Assembly (NCBI RefSeq): GCF_014385165.1
Contig: NZ_JACRTF010000001.1
Location: forward strand, 1,364,001 to 1,428,000
DNA: 64,000 bases
Reading direction: 5' to 3'
Origin: Jilunia laotingensis
Lineage (GTDB): Bacteria > Bacteroidota > Bacteroidia > Bacteroidales > Bacteroidaceae
Shown piece by piece: positions 15,032-25,600 of this stretch. A program made the translations under genes and the position numbers. Numbering within the stretch: position 1 is the stretch's first letter; each line of letters begins with the position of its first letter. Under the pieces are notes generated by a model, which did not search any database, was not told the origin of the DNA, and saw only the letters and a list, made by a program, of their open reading frames with translations.

Positions 15032-17851
15032 ATGGACCAAAGTAATAAACTTTTCTTCTTAGATGCCTACGCACTCATATACCGGGCATACTATGCCTTC
15101 ATCAAAAATCCCCGTATTAACTCGAAAGGATTCAATACATCCGCCATACTGGGCTTTGTAAATACTCTTGAAGATGTACTCAAAAAAGAAAACCCGACCC
15201 ATATTGGAGTAGCATTCGATCCACCAGGTCCCACCTTCCGTCACGAAGCTTATGAACAATATAAAGCCCAGCGCGAAGAAACTCCAGAGGCTATTCGTTT
15301 GTCCGTACCTATCATAAAAGACATCATCCGTGCTTACCGCATCCCCATCCTTGAAGTTGCGGGATATGAGGCAGACGATGTGATCGGCACATTGGCTACC
15401 AAAGCCGGTGAACAGGGGATAACCACCTATATGATGACACCCGACAAAGATTACGGTCAATTGGTGACAGACCATGTTTTCATGTATCGCCCCAAATATG
15501 GCGACAAAGAATTTGAAGTCATGGGGGTGGATCAGGTCAAAGCCAAATTCGATATTCAATCCCCCGCCCAGGTAATAGACATGCTGGGATTGATGGGTGA
15601 TTCATCCGATAACATCCCCGGTTGCCCCGGTGTAGGAGAAAAAACTGCCCAAAAACTGATTGCCGAATTCGGAAGTATTGAAAACCTTCTTGAACATACC
15701 GACCAGCTGAAAGGCGCGTTGAAAACAAAAGTAGAGGCAAACCGCGATATGATCATTTTCTCCAAATTCCTTGCCACGATAAAAACGGACGTTCCTATCG
15801 AACTCAATATGGATGCACTGGTTCGCGAACAACCGGAAGAAAACACACTCCGGTCTATTTTCGAAGAATTAGAGTTCCGCACGTTAACGGAACGTATATT
15901 CAAAAAAGAGAGTCAACCCGTCCCCTCTCCTGCCGGCCCGCTATTCGCCCAAGAAAATCCGGTTTCTCAAATGCCCATTCAAGGCGATTTGTTTGCAGAA
16001 TTTGCACCCGCAGGGACGAGCGAAGAGAAAAAAACGAATTTAGAGACATTAGAAACGCTCGGTTGCGATTACCAACTTATTGATACAGAAGAAAAAAGGT
16101 ACGAAATTATTCAAAAGTTACTTACAACGGAAAGTTTCGCGCTAGATACAGAAACCACAGGAACCGAACCAATGGAAGCCGAACTTGTCGGAATGAGTTT
16201 CAGTTTTGCCGAAAACCAAGGATATTATGTACCTGTACCCGCTGACAGAGAAGAAGCGTTAAAAATAGTGAATCAGTTCCGCCCGGTATTTGAAAATAAA
16301 AAATCAATGAAGATCGGGCAGAATATCAAATACGATATGATCGTCCTCCATAATTACGATGTGGAGGTAAAAGGTCCTCTTTTCGATACAATGGTAGCAC
16401 ACTATGTTCTCCAACCGGAACTCAGACACGGGATGGATTACCTCGCAGAAATCTACTTGCACTATCAAACCATTCCCATCGAAGCACTCATTGGCCCCAA
16501 AGGAAAAAATCAGAAGAACATGCGTGACCTCGATCCGAAAGAAGTTTACCGCTATGCATGTGAAGATGCCGACATTACATTAAAACTGAAAAAAGTACTG
16601 GAAAAAGAGCTCAAGAAGAACGATGCGGAAAAATTGTTCTATGAGATCGAAATGCCTCTCGTCCCCGTATTGGTAAACATCGAAAGCAATGGTGTACTTT
16701 TAGACACGGAAGCCTTGAAACAATCGTCCGCCCATTTCACCACCCAAATGGAAAACATTGAAAAGGAGATTTACCAACTGGCAGGAGAAGAGTTTAATAT
16801 CGCTTCACCCAAACAAGTTGGCGAAGTACTATTCGATAAACTGAAAATCATAGAAAAAGCCAAAAAGACAAAGACCGGGCAATATGTCACTTCCGAAGAA
16901 GTACTGGAAAGCCTCCGTCACAAGCATCCGGTTGTTGAAAAGATTCTTGAGCATCGTGGGCTTAAGAAACTTTTGGGCACTTACATCGATGCGCTGCCTC
17001 AGCTCATCAATCCCCGCACAGGCCGTGTCCATACATCATTCAACCAAACAGTCACCGCTACCGGACGATTGAGTTCCAGCAATCCCAACCTGCAAAACAT
17101 CCCTATCCGGGACGAAAACGGGAAAGAGATCCGCAAAGCATTCATACCGGATGAAGGTTGTCTTTTTTTCTCCGCCGATTATTCGCAAATCGAATTACGC
17201 ATCATGGCACATTTAAGTGAAGATAAGAATATGATCGATGCCTTCCTTAGCGGACATGACATCCATGCCTCAACAGCTGCAAAAGTATACAAGTCCGAAT
17301 TGAAAGATGTAAACTCCGACATGCGCCGCAAAGCCAAGACAGCCAATTTCGGGATTATTTACGGTATTTCAGTCTTCGGGCTCGCCGAACGTATGAATGT
17401 TGACCGGAAAGAAGCGAAAGAGCTTATCGACGGCTACTTCGAGACTTATCCGCAAGTAAAAGCCTACATGGATAAAAGTATCAAAGTAGCCCGTGAAAAA
17501 GGCTATGTCGAAACCATATTCCACCGGAAACGCTTCTTGCCCGACATCAATTCACGTAATGCCGTAGTAAGAGGGTATGCCGAGCGAAATGCCATCAACG
17601 CCCCGATCCAAGGGAGTGCCGCTGATATTATTAAGGTAGCTATGGCGCACATCTACGAACGCTTCAAAAAGGAAGGACTCAAGGCAAAGATGATACTTCA
17701 AGTACACGATGAATTGAATTTCAGTGTCCCCATAGCAGAAAAAGAGTATGTAGAACAAATTGTCATAGAAGAAATGGAAAATGCCTACCGGATGCATGTC
17801 CCCTTAAAAGCCGACTGCGGATGGGGAAAAAATTGGTTGGAAGCACATTAA
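15032..17851 (+). CDS. polA: DNA polymerase I
   Basis: 939 residues. The N-terminal 5'-3' exonuclease (residues about 1-290) has the conserved acidic sites (FLDAYALIYRAYYAF, YEADDVIGTLA, GDSSDNIPG). The 3'-5' exonuclease (about 340-530) keeps its metal ligands in FALDTETTGTEP, GQNIKYDMIVL and YACEDADITLKL, so proofreading should be active. The polymerase part has motif A (FSADYSQIELRIMAHLSED), motif B (RRKAKTANFGIIYG) and motif C (LQVHDELNFSVP). It joins Okazaki-fragment processing and repair synthesis. The start MDQSNKLFFLDAYA is fixed by the exonuclease domain. No defect is visible. Confidence 0.98.
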   Translation: MDQSNKLFFLDAYALIYRAYYAFIKNPRINSKGFNTSAILGFVNTLEDVLKKENPTHIGVAFDPPGPTFRHEAYEQYKAQREETPEAIRLSVPIIKDIIRAYRIPILEVAGYEADDVIGTLATKAGEQGITTYMMTPDKDYGQLVTDHVFMYRPKYGDKEFEVMGVDQVKAKFDIQSPAQVIDMLGLMGDSSDNIPGCPGVGEKTAQKLIAEFGSIENLLEHTDQLKGALKTKVEANRDMIIFSKFLATIKTDVPIELNMDALVREQPEENTLRSIFEELEFRTLTERIFKKESQPVPSPAGPLFAQENPVSQMPIQGDLFAEFAPAGTSEEKKTNLETLETLGCDYQLIDTEEKRYEIIQKLLTTESFALDTETTGTEPMEAELVGMSFSFAENQGYYVPVPADREEALKIVNQFRPVFENKKSMKIGQNIKYDMIVLHNYDVEVKGPLFDTMVAHYVLQPELRHGMDYLAEIYLHYQTIPIEALIGPKGKNQKNMRDLDPKEVYRYACEDADITLKLKKVLEKELKKNDAEKLFYEIEMPLVPVLVNIESNGVLLDTEALKQSSAHFTTQMENIEKEIYQLAGEEFNIASPKQVGEVLFDKLKIIEKAKKTKTGQYVTSEEVLESLRHKHPVVEKILEHRGLKKLLGTYIDALPQLINPRTGRVHTSFNQTVTATGRLSSSNPNLQNIPIRDENGKEIRKAFIPDEGCLFFSADYSQIELRIMAHLSEDKNMIDAFLSGHDIHASTAAKVYKSELKDVNSDMRRKAKTANFGIIYGISVFGLAERMNVDRKEAKELIDGYFETYPQVKAYMDKSIKVAREKGYVETIFHRKRFLPDINSRNAVVRGYAERNAINAPIQGSAADIIKVAMAHIYERFKKEGLKAKMILQVHDELNFSVPIAEKEYVEQIVIEEMENAYRMHVPLKADCGWGKNWLEAH

Positions 17852-17865
17852 TGATAAAAAAGCTA

Positions 17866-17873
17866 TATATTTG
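17866..17873 (+). promoter_or_regulatory. Bacteroides-type promoter (-7 box) for the TPR histidine kinase
   Basis: TATATTTG is a perfect TAnnTTTG box 24 bases before the start codon; no clear -33 box. Confidence 0.5.
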
Positions 17874-17896
17874 TACGCCAATCAAACACATCGGAT

Positions 17897-19900
17897 ATGC
17901 GCCAAACAATCCTTGTAATCTTGTATTGTTTTATAAACCTATTTGCTGCATCAGGCAGCAATACAGATATCACTATAGATAGTCTGCTCCATCTGCTTCC
18001 GAATCAAAAGGAAGCAGAGGAGAGGTATGATATTTACCGCAATATAGCCGATATAAGTTTTGAAACTCCCCAAGAAAGAACTTATCTTAAACTGATGTAT
18101 AAAGAAGCTGAAAAAAGTTCCAACAAAAAGCATCTACTCGAGGCATTGGGAGAACTGGCTTCAGCTTCCCTTAAAGCCAACTTGACAGACTCAGCATCTT
18201 ATTATATAGGACAGATCGAAAAGATGAATCCTGATACCGATACCAAAATCTGGCTTACTTATTTACACATGCGCCAGTTCGGTTACAGAATATCTCAAGG
18301 AGACAATGTCGAAGCATTCAATAATGAACTTAAAAAACACTCATCCCGGAAAAACACACAACTGGATATTTATTCGGAAATAGAAAACACATATTCCATC
18401 TCAAGCGCATTAGTGTCACTGGACAGGAATAAAGAAGCGCTTCCTTATCTGAAAACTGCAGCCAAATTAACCGAATCTCTTCCCGATAAGGAAGGTCACC
18501 ATATCAAAAGACTTGTGACAGGATTACTAAGCAGCGTATTATCCAGATTAGGAAAATTAGAAAAATCTGTTGTACTCAATGAAAAGAATATTGAATTGTA
18601 TAACACTTACTACAATCTGATAAAGAAAAAACGTCCTATTTATAATATCAATACTTTTTATATTCAATGCTATACTTCAATACTCTCTAACATGAGGGGA
18701 ATCAATCCCGAAAAGGTTCCTATATACCTCCAAAAAATCATTTCCCTCAGCGAAGGATCGAATAACGCTTTTGACAAATACAATTGTTTTTTGGCATTAA
18801 ACAATTACTATCTCCAGTGTAACGATTGTTCCAAAGCCCTCGAAGCGAATGACAGCCTGATAAAATATGCAACAACAATCGCACCGGATAATATACCCAG
18901 CCTCTACAATATCAATTTGCAAATCTATTCTGTCATGGGTGATTACAAAAAAGCATTTATGGCTCTTCAGAAAGCTTATAGCCTGAATGACTCCATTAAC
19001 ACACAGAAATCCAGGGAACAACTCAGCCGCCTTCAAGTAGAATATGGTGTAGACAAACTTAACTACGAAAAGTCCCAATTGGAACTTAAAAATAAAAGAT
19101 CCCTATTAATTTATCTGTCCATCCTCCTTTTCATTAGTATTGTTATCTCCATCTACCTGTATAAAAGCCTAAAGAAAGAACGGGTAATGAAGGCAACTTT
19201 CCGTATTCTGAAAAATAAAGCCGAAGAGAGTGAAAACATGAAAACCGCTTTTGTAAACTCCATTTGCCATGAAATACGTACTCCTCTGAACTCCATCGTA
19301 GGATTCTCCGATCTAATATTCGACAAAAGCATTGATGAAGAATTGCGTAAATCTTTCCCAGAAGAGATACAAAAGAACACCCGACAATTAACGACACTGA
19401 TAAACAGCATGCTCGAAGTGTCCAATCTAAATGTATCCGTTGAAAAGTTGCCGTGTGAACCTACGGACATCAAAGCAATCTGCCATCAGGAGATGGGGCG
19501 TCTTATCGAATATATCAAACCGGAAATTACTACCCGTCTCGATATGCCGGAAGAAGATATTATCATATCCTGTAATAGACAATATTTAGCGCTTGTCTTA
19601 GAACATTTACTGAATAATTCCAATAAATTTACCGAGTCAGGCGAGATCACTCTGCATGCTTGTATCAATAAAGATCAAAGCAAATTACAAATAAGAGTTA
19701 CTGATACCGGATGTGGTATCCCACCAGAAAAAAGGGATGAAGTATTCGAACGGTTTACTAAGCTTGACACCTATAAACCAGGCAACGGACTTGGCCTCTA
19801 TCTCTGTCAGCTCATTATTAAACGTTTATCAGGAGAAATTTCAATTGATCCGGCATATACAAAAGGGACTTCCATCGTAATCATACTACCTGTAGATTGA
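17897..19900 (+). CDS. Orphan TPR-containing sensor histidine kinase
   Basis: 667 residues. A signal-like N-terminus leads into an extracytoplasmic region of helical TPR-like repeats (about 25-395). A single membrane segment follows (about 402-424, IYLSILLFISIVISIYLY). The cytoplasmic part has an HisKA dimerisation domain with H-box SICHEIRTPLNSIVGFSD (His458), N-box LEHLLNNSNKFTESG, and ATP-lid motifs TDTGCGIPPEKRDEVFERF and GNGLGLYLCQLI. All catalytic motifs are intact. There is no receiver domain in the protein and no response regulator gene beside it, so the partner is elsewhere. The signal is unknown. Confidence 0.92.
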   Translation: MRQTILVILYCFINLFAASGSNTDITIDSLLHLLPNQKEAEERYDIYRNIADISFETPQERTYLKLMYKEAEKSSNKKHLLEALGELASASLKANLTDSASYYIGQIEKMNPDTDTKIWLTYLHMRQFGYRISQGDNVEAFNNELKKHSSRKNTQLDIYSEIENTYSISSALVSLDRNKEALPYLKTAAKLTESLPDKEGHHIKRLVTGLLSSVLSRLGKLEKSVVLNEKNIELYNTYYNLIKKKRPIYNINTFYIQCYTSILSNMRGINPEKVPIYLQKIISLSEGSNNAFDKYNCFLALNNYYLQCNDCSKALEANDSLIKYATTIAPDNIPSLYNINLQIYSVMGDYKKAFMALQKAYSLNDSINTQKSREQLSRLQVEYGVDKLNYEKSQLELKNKRSLLIYLSILLFISIVISIYLYKSLKKERVMKATFRILKNKAEESENMKTAFVNSICHEIRTPLNSIVGFSDLIFDKSIDEELRKSFPEEIQKNTRQLTTLINSMLEVSNLNVSVEKLPCEPTDIKAICHQEMGRLIEYIKPEITTRLDMPEEDIIISCNRQYLALVLEHLLNNSNKFTESGEITLHACINKDQSKLQIRVTDTGCGIPPEKRDEVFERFTKLDTYKPGNGLGLYLCQLIIKRLSGEISIDPAYTKGTSIVIILPVD

Positions 19901-20559
19901 AATTATCCGCTATATTTATATATAGTTATTTTCTAACCTATAGATAGTATCTGTGTCACGTGGAACAAAACGAAAGGAGAAAAAACATAAACCAGTCATT
20001 TAGTCGTAAAAATACCGTTTCTATCCATTCCCTTACCTTTGCAAATGAAATAAACCAAGGCTTCTAATCTTTTCGTACTACATCAGAACATTCCGACTAG
20101 ACTTTTATTATTTTAAACAAGTGAAATTGAACTTGCTTCCCCATGTATCCTTCAAATACTACAATTATGAAACTCCTACTATCATTGCCGAGTGCTTCAG
20201 CACCTGAACTTTGCACTACTACTAAATTTATAATTTTAGGAGCGAAATCTCTATATTCTATCTTTTCTTCAGCATCAACCAATTCATCTGTAAATCACTT
20301 ATATCTCTCAAGAAATTCAACGACTATTATATATAAGTTTACATATAAAGATTATAAATTAAAAGAATAGAGTAACTCCAATGTAATAACAATCCAAAAT
20401 ACACCCAACTTTGAGGCATTAATCTATCAATTTTTCAAATTCAGAAATACACAATTAACCCATTGATTATATGACACAAGCATATAATATATCCCAATAT
20501 ATTAACTTTTATAGACCTCTTATTCGAGCTTCTTCTATGTTATAAAGCATATATTTTTT
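19901..20559. other. Long AT-rich intergenic region, no convincing gene
   Basis: The region contains a parS-like site (19952-19967) and a TAnnTTTG box (TACCTTTG, 20034-20041) that faces no good ORF. A minus-strand ORF at 20097-20282 (about 61 codons) has a plausible amino-acid make-up but no start context or recognised domain; it may be a gene remnant. Confidence 0.5.
19952..19967. other. Second, weaker parS-like sequence
   Basis: TGTGTCACGTGGAACA matches the parS consensus at 14 of 16 positions with the TCACGTG core intact. It is intergenic, 13.6 kb from the stronger site next to mnmG. Confidence 0.4.
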
Positions 20560-20591
20560 TTTGTTTTTATTATTCAAGAATTATATTTTTG
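20560..20591 (+). promoter_or_regulatory. Complete Bacteroides-type promoter for the Omp28/adhesin operon
   Basis: TTTG at 20560-20563 and TATTTTTG at 20584-20591 are separated by 20 bases, an ideal -33/-7 pair. Transcription would begin near 20598, which rules out a start codon at 20561 and supports the ATG at 20645. Confidence 0.8.
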
Positions 20592-20644
20592 CAAAGTCGA
20601 GATTAAATAAATCATTATCAATCACACCTTTTAAAACATACATT

Positions 20645-22585
20645 ATGAAAAACAGATCCTTCTTTTTCATGCTTACATTCATTCTTTTGTTTTCTACACC
20701 GGCAAAATCAATCCATGGAAAGACTGTCATGCATAGTCATGAAAAAAGTACAAAAATGAGAATAGGGTATGCAGATGGAAATATGGCTTTAAATTTAGGT
20801 TTAGGATTTGAAGTTCTTATTCAAGGAGCCATTCAATTTCCGGCTGAATACATGCAAAAACTAAAAGGCAGCCGAATTACAACTTTACGTCTTGCCATTG
20901 GAGATAAACTTACAGAGAAAGAGAAATACATATTTATTTCAAACAATCTCAGCCGCAACGAAACTTTTCTTTACAAGCAATCGGTAGACCATCTTAATGT
21001 CGGCTGGAATGAAATCGCTCTTGATACCCCGTTTGAAATTACCGGTGAAGAAATCTTCATCGGATTCAAATATGCCAGTGCCGGTGAACCATTCTCCATG
21101 GACGGACGCGAAAACAACAATCTGGCTAACTGGATTAGACTGACTGAGAATGAAGATGATATAGAATCGGGCTGGCAACATCAAGAGGGAGGAAATTTAA
21201 ATCTGCAAGCTATCATAGAAGGTGATGCGCTCCCACAAAACGACATTGAAATACAAAATGTTATAGCGAAACATTATGCGCAAACCAGCGGAGATGCTCC
21301 TGTCAATCTTATAGCACGTAACATGGCTGCTGCAGATATTAACAGCATCGAAGTTACATACACAATAGAAGGACAAAGCCCCGTCACACGTACAATAGAC
21401 AATCTGTCCATCACAAGTAACGAAATTTCTTTGATCCCGTTGGGCAACATCACCATAGACAAAAATGGTATTTACAATCTGGACATACGCATCGATAAAG
21501 TAAACGGTATGGAAGATGAAAACCCATTGGATAATGAGGGAAGCGTTCAAAACATCATCAGTAAAACAGAATATACCAACCGAAAAGTACTACTGGAACA
21601 TTTTTCCACAATGAATTGCAACAACTGCCCTAGAGCCCATAAAACAATAGAAGATGCCATGATGTATCGCGATGATGTAATTCATGTGGTTCACCATGCT
21701 GGCATGGGAACTGATCCCCTGACCATTCAACCCAGTCAAGACTATCTTTTCTTTTACAGTAATGAAACTACGGGCAGCGTATATGCTCCTGGTGCCATGA
21801 TGGATCGCACGAATCTTGCCCCTTATGGAGCAAATGATGGGAGTAACAGCAGCCCGGGACCGGCTTTCTTTCCACAACGTACCACTTTCAGTAAATTAAT
21901 GGACCAGCGTCTTTCTACTCCCGCTTTAGTTACTTTGAATATCGAAAAGGTATATGATCCATCTACACGTACTATAGACGTATCCGTATCCGGAGAAGTA
22001 CTGTCCGGAGATCCGAAGCGTTTGGGTGGTAATGACATCCGCTTGAATATATTCCTGACCGAAGATAGCATTCTCTCCAATTATCCACAGGCCGGAGTTA
22101 CAGATCCAAAATCATATTATCACAATTGCGTCATTCGCGAAACTTTAACCGACACCTGGGGAGATCCCATAACTTTCAACGGGTCTTCATACCAATCCAA
22201 AGTATATACATTTATGCTGCCGGAAGAGTGGGTAGACAAACAAATGCACGTTATCGCTTTCATCGCAAATACAGACCGTATCAGTTCCAACAATTGCCAA
22301 GTGTACAACGCCAATGAAATCGATGTGACAAAAAAAAATCCAACAGGGATCTCCGTCATGGAGTCAGAAATTCACAAAAACCAAGTAAGAGTCATAAACG
22401 GTAAACTTTATATTCAGGGTAAATTCAAGACTGCAAATATTTATAATACCTCCGGACTATTGGTGAAAAGGATCGGACAAAACACAAATTACATACCAGT
22501 CGAGCCATTAACACAAGGCATTTATTTCATCAGCATGGAAACAGACCATGGCACGCAAACCTGCAAATTCGTAATTCACAACTAA
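20645..22585 (+). CDS. Exported Omp28-like protein with thioredoxin-type CxxC and C-terminal sorting-like domain
   Basis: 646 residues from the ATG at 20645, which gives a clean signal peptide (MKNRSFFFMLTFILLFSTPAKS). Residues about 30-195 form a beta-rich ligand-like domain. A middle region (about 200-300) is immunoglobulin-like. A thioredoxin-like Omp28 domain follows with VLLEHFSTMNCNNCPRAH (Cys325, Cys328) and a YAPGAMMDRT loop. The last 80 residues (ISVMESEIHKN to GIYFISMETDHGTQTCKFVIHN-type end) form a type-IX-like sorting domain. A redox or disulphide role outside the cytoplasm is suggested by CNNC but not shown. It is first in an operon with the gene at 22616 and has a paralogue at 45186. 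Confidence 0.85.
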   Translation: MKNRSFFFMLTFILLFSTPAKSIHGKTVMHSHEKSTKMRIGYADGNMALNLGLGFEVLIQGAIQFPAEYMQKLKGSRITTLRLAIGDKLTEKEKYIFISNNLSRNETFLYKQSVDHLNVGWNEIALDTPFEITGEEIFIGFKYASAGEPFSMDGRENNNLANWIRLTENEDDIESGWQHQEGGNLNLQAIIEGDALPQNDIEIQNVIAKHYAQTSGDAPVNLIARNMAAADINSIEVTYTIEGQSPVTRTIDNLSITSNEISLIPLGNITIDKNGIYNLDIRIDKVNGMEDENPLDNEGSVQNIISKTEYTNRKVLLEHFSTMNCNNCPRAHKTIEDAMMYRDDVIHVVHHAGMGTDPLTIQPSQDYLFFYSNETTGSVYAPGAMMDRTNLAPYGANDGSNSSPGPAFFPQRTTFSKLMDQRLSTPALVTLNIEKVYDPSTRTIDVSVSGEVLSGDPKRLGGNDIRLNIFLTEDSILSNYPQAGVTDPKSYYHNCVIRETLTDTWGDPITFNGSSYQSKVYTFMLPEEWVDKQMHVIAFIANTDRISSNNCQVYNANEIDVTKKNPTGISVMESEIHKNQVRVINGKLYIQGKFKTANIYNTSGLLVKRIGQNTNYIPVEPLTQGIYFISMETDHGTQTCKFVIHN

Positions 22586-22615
22586 GTAAAAACCAATCAT
22601 CAAAACAACAATATT

Positions 22616-25600
22616 ATGAAACATTTAAATTACTTATTCATTATGTTATTGCTTACTTTTTGGGGAACAAGAGTACAAGCAAGCGTAACAAACGAAACAG
22701 ATCACTTCTTCTGCGGCTTTGATTCGGAAGAAGAGTTCAACTTATGGAAAATTATCGACAACAATGGCCCGGCTAGCAATGGTAATAGTGTCTGGTGGTG
22801 GGATAATAGTGGAGGAGCTTTCATCAGCACAGCGCCTGACATAGGTATTGATGATTGGCTCATTTCACCGGAAATCGTTTTAACAGGCGGAAAGCAATAT
22901 GTCATTAAGACTAAATTCTATTCTGACTTCACTGGATTCATAAGGTTTACTATGGGATCTACTGCCGAACCAGACGGTCAAACTACCATCATAAAAGAAT
23001 TAGAAAACCACAGTGAAGAATCCTATTTGAAATTTTCCTTGCCTGAGAACATTGAAAGCGGAAAATATTTTTTCGGTCTTTATCTTTCTGCAAAAGCATG
23101 GTCGGGTAGCGCACTGATAAAGAGTTTTGAAGTCGCTGAAGACAAAGATGGGCAATTAGAAGTAGCAGTAGTCAATAAAGATAATCAAAAAGCAATAGAA
23201 GGTGTTGAAGTCTCTTTAAGCGGCTCTTTCTATGATACTCAAAATTTCACCACGAGTGCAGAGGGAAAATGCAATTACGAAAATCTGACTGCTGGCACTT
23301 ACTGCCTGAATGCCACTTTGGATGGTTATTTCCCAATTGAAAAAAAAGAGATAAATATCGGTGAAAACGAAACCGTAAACTGTACGGTCGAGATGACTCC
23401 TATTCCATTGTCCACTGTTTCCGGAACAGTTGTTGACGAAGATAATAATCCGATAGCAAATGCTCAAGTAACATTAGTCGGTGAAAAAGCTCACGAAACA
23501 ACAACCAACAAGGATGGAGCATTTACCTTTAATGAAGTGCGCAGTCCCTATGAACATAACATATATAAACTTTCCATATTAAAAGATTTCAAGGTTCCTC
23601 ATTATGCAGATATAGATGTAACAGATGCTACTGTAACACTAAATTCAATTATTTTGAAAGACCTCATAAATGCACCTACCAATATCTGTACGGATCTTAC
23701 AGAAAAGGGAATGTTCGTTTCTTGGATGATGCCTGTAGGAGAAAAAGTGTTCGCTCACGATAATGCTAATTTTGAAGGAACGTATCGAATAAATTCTTCT
23801 TATGCACTTACAGGCGTTTCTTTTGCAGATCCTATGGTTCTGACTAATATGACTTGGGCAGCAACAGAGGTAGAAGATGAACTCATAGACATTTATGTGT
23901 TCCCAATAAATAAAGACGGTTCATTATCTATGACACCTTTATACGAGGCAAAAAAGGTTCCTATGATAAATTATGACTATGAAGACATTGTAAAGTGGAA
24001 TGAATATAATTTCCCAGAACCAATAGTTGCACCGAACGGATGTATTTGTGCCATTGGGCATGAGAATGGATTTAACATTCTTTTAGATTATAAGTGCGAT
24101 ACACAAAACTCCCTCGTGTCGAGCAGCGAGGATGAAGGTTGGCGCTTTAGCAGTGTCAGCAATTTCTTTATCCGTGCAAAAGGATTAGCACTTAGTACCG
24201 ATCTGTCTCCTGCGAATCAGGCAAAACTCATAAGAAGTATGTCTACTCCGATGATTAAGAAAGCTCCTGCTAAACAAATTGAAAATCAAAGATTCTCATA
24301 CAGCATCTGGAGATTTGACTCTAGTAATAAAGAAAACCAAGAAGCATGGACAGAAATAGCCAAAGATATCAAAGAGCTGTACTGCATCGATAAAGGATTC
24401 AATTCTTTGGATCAAGGTACATACCAATATGCAGTACAAACCGTATATAAAGGAGAGAAAGCCTCAGAAATCTGTTATTCACCAGAAATTGATCATAAAA
24501 TGTACACCCAACTTACAGTTGTGCTATCTCCCAATACGGCCATAGATTTCTCCAAAGGGGCAACAATTAAACTGACAAATAACGACAATGAAGAACTGGT
24601 TTATACGGCAACAGCCCAAAGTTCAATTGTTATATTCGATCAAGTACGCAAAGGCAGCTATATGGTATCTGTAACCAAAGAAGGATTCCAAACTGCAAAT
24701 TCAAATCTAGTTATAGATAGCCAAAACAGTTATAAAACAGTTATAGAGCTTCAACTGGCTCCTGTTGCACCTTTCAATTTAAAAGCTGAACAAACGGAAG
24801 GGACAAACGATGTACAACTCAAATGGAACGAGGAATTCGGCATCTTCGAAGACTTTGAAGGAATGGAAGATTTCGCTCTTAACCCAGCTGGAGAAGTCGG
24901 ATGGACTTATGTTGACAAGGATGGGGGTACAACTTATGGAGTGGCACAATGTGAACAATCACCTTATGAGAATATGTATGCGCCAATGGCCTATATGGCA
25001 TTCAATCCTACAGCCACCACTCCAAATCTTCTGGAATATGTACAACCCCATAGCGGCAACAAAGTACTTATCGACGTTTCATTAGAAAACGGAGGTGTTA
25101 ATGACGACTATATTTTCTCACCGGAGCTATCATTCGAGTCCGACTTCACTCTGAGATTCTATGCAGCTTCCGGATTTTATGCAGCACTGGGCAATGAAGA
25201 ATTTATGGTAGGTTACACCACCGAAGAAGCGCAACCGGAGAATGTTATTTGGCTGACAGAAAAGCCTCAAACCGTTGGAGGAATATGGACAGAGTTTGTT
25301 TACAACATGCCTAAAGAAGCACGTCACACAGTAATTCGCTGCGTCTCCAACCAGCACATGTTCTTCATGTTGGATGATATCTTTATCGGACAAAGAGAAC
25401 CGGAAGTTTTTGCAATGGCGACCTTCAATGTATACCTGGACGAAGAACTGGTTGAAACAACTACTCAACGTTCTGTCACATTCAACAATTTATCAGAAGG
25501 AAAACATATCGCCAAAGTGCAAGCAGTTTATCCTATGTATGATTACAGTAGTAAACAATATTCCGAGTTTACCGAACTTTTATTCACAGTTGAAGCAGGT

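Noticed and set aside
20097..20282. Minus-strand ORF of about 61 codons
   Set aside because: No ATG start, no promoter or recognised domain; may be a remnant but is not supported as a gene.
20561..20644. Upstream extension of the Omp28-like protein
   Set aside because: It overlaps the promoter; the signal peptide starts at 20645.
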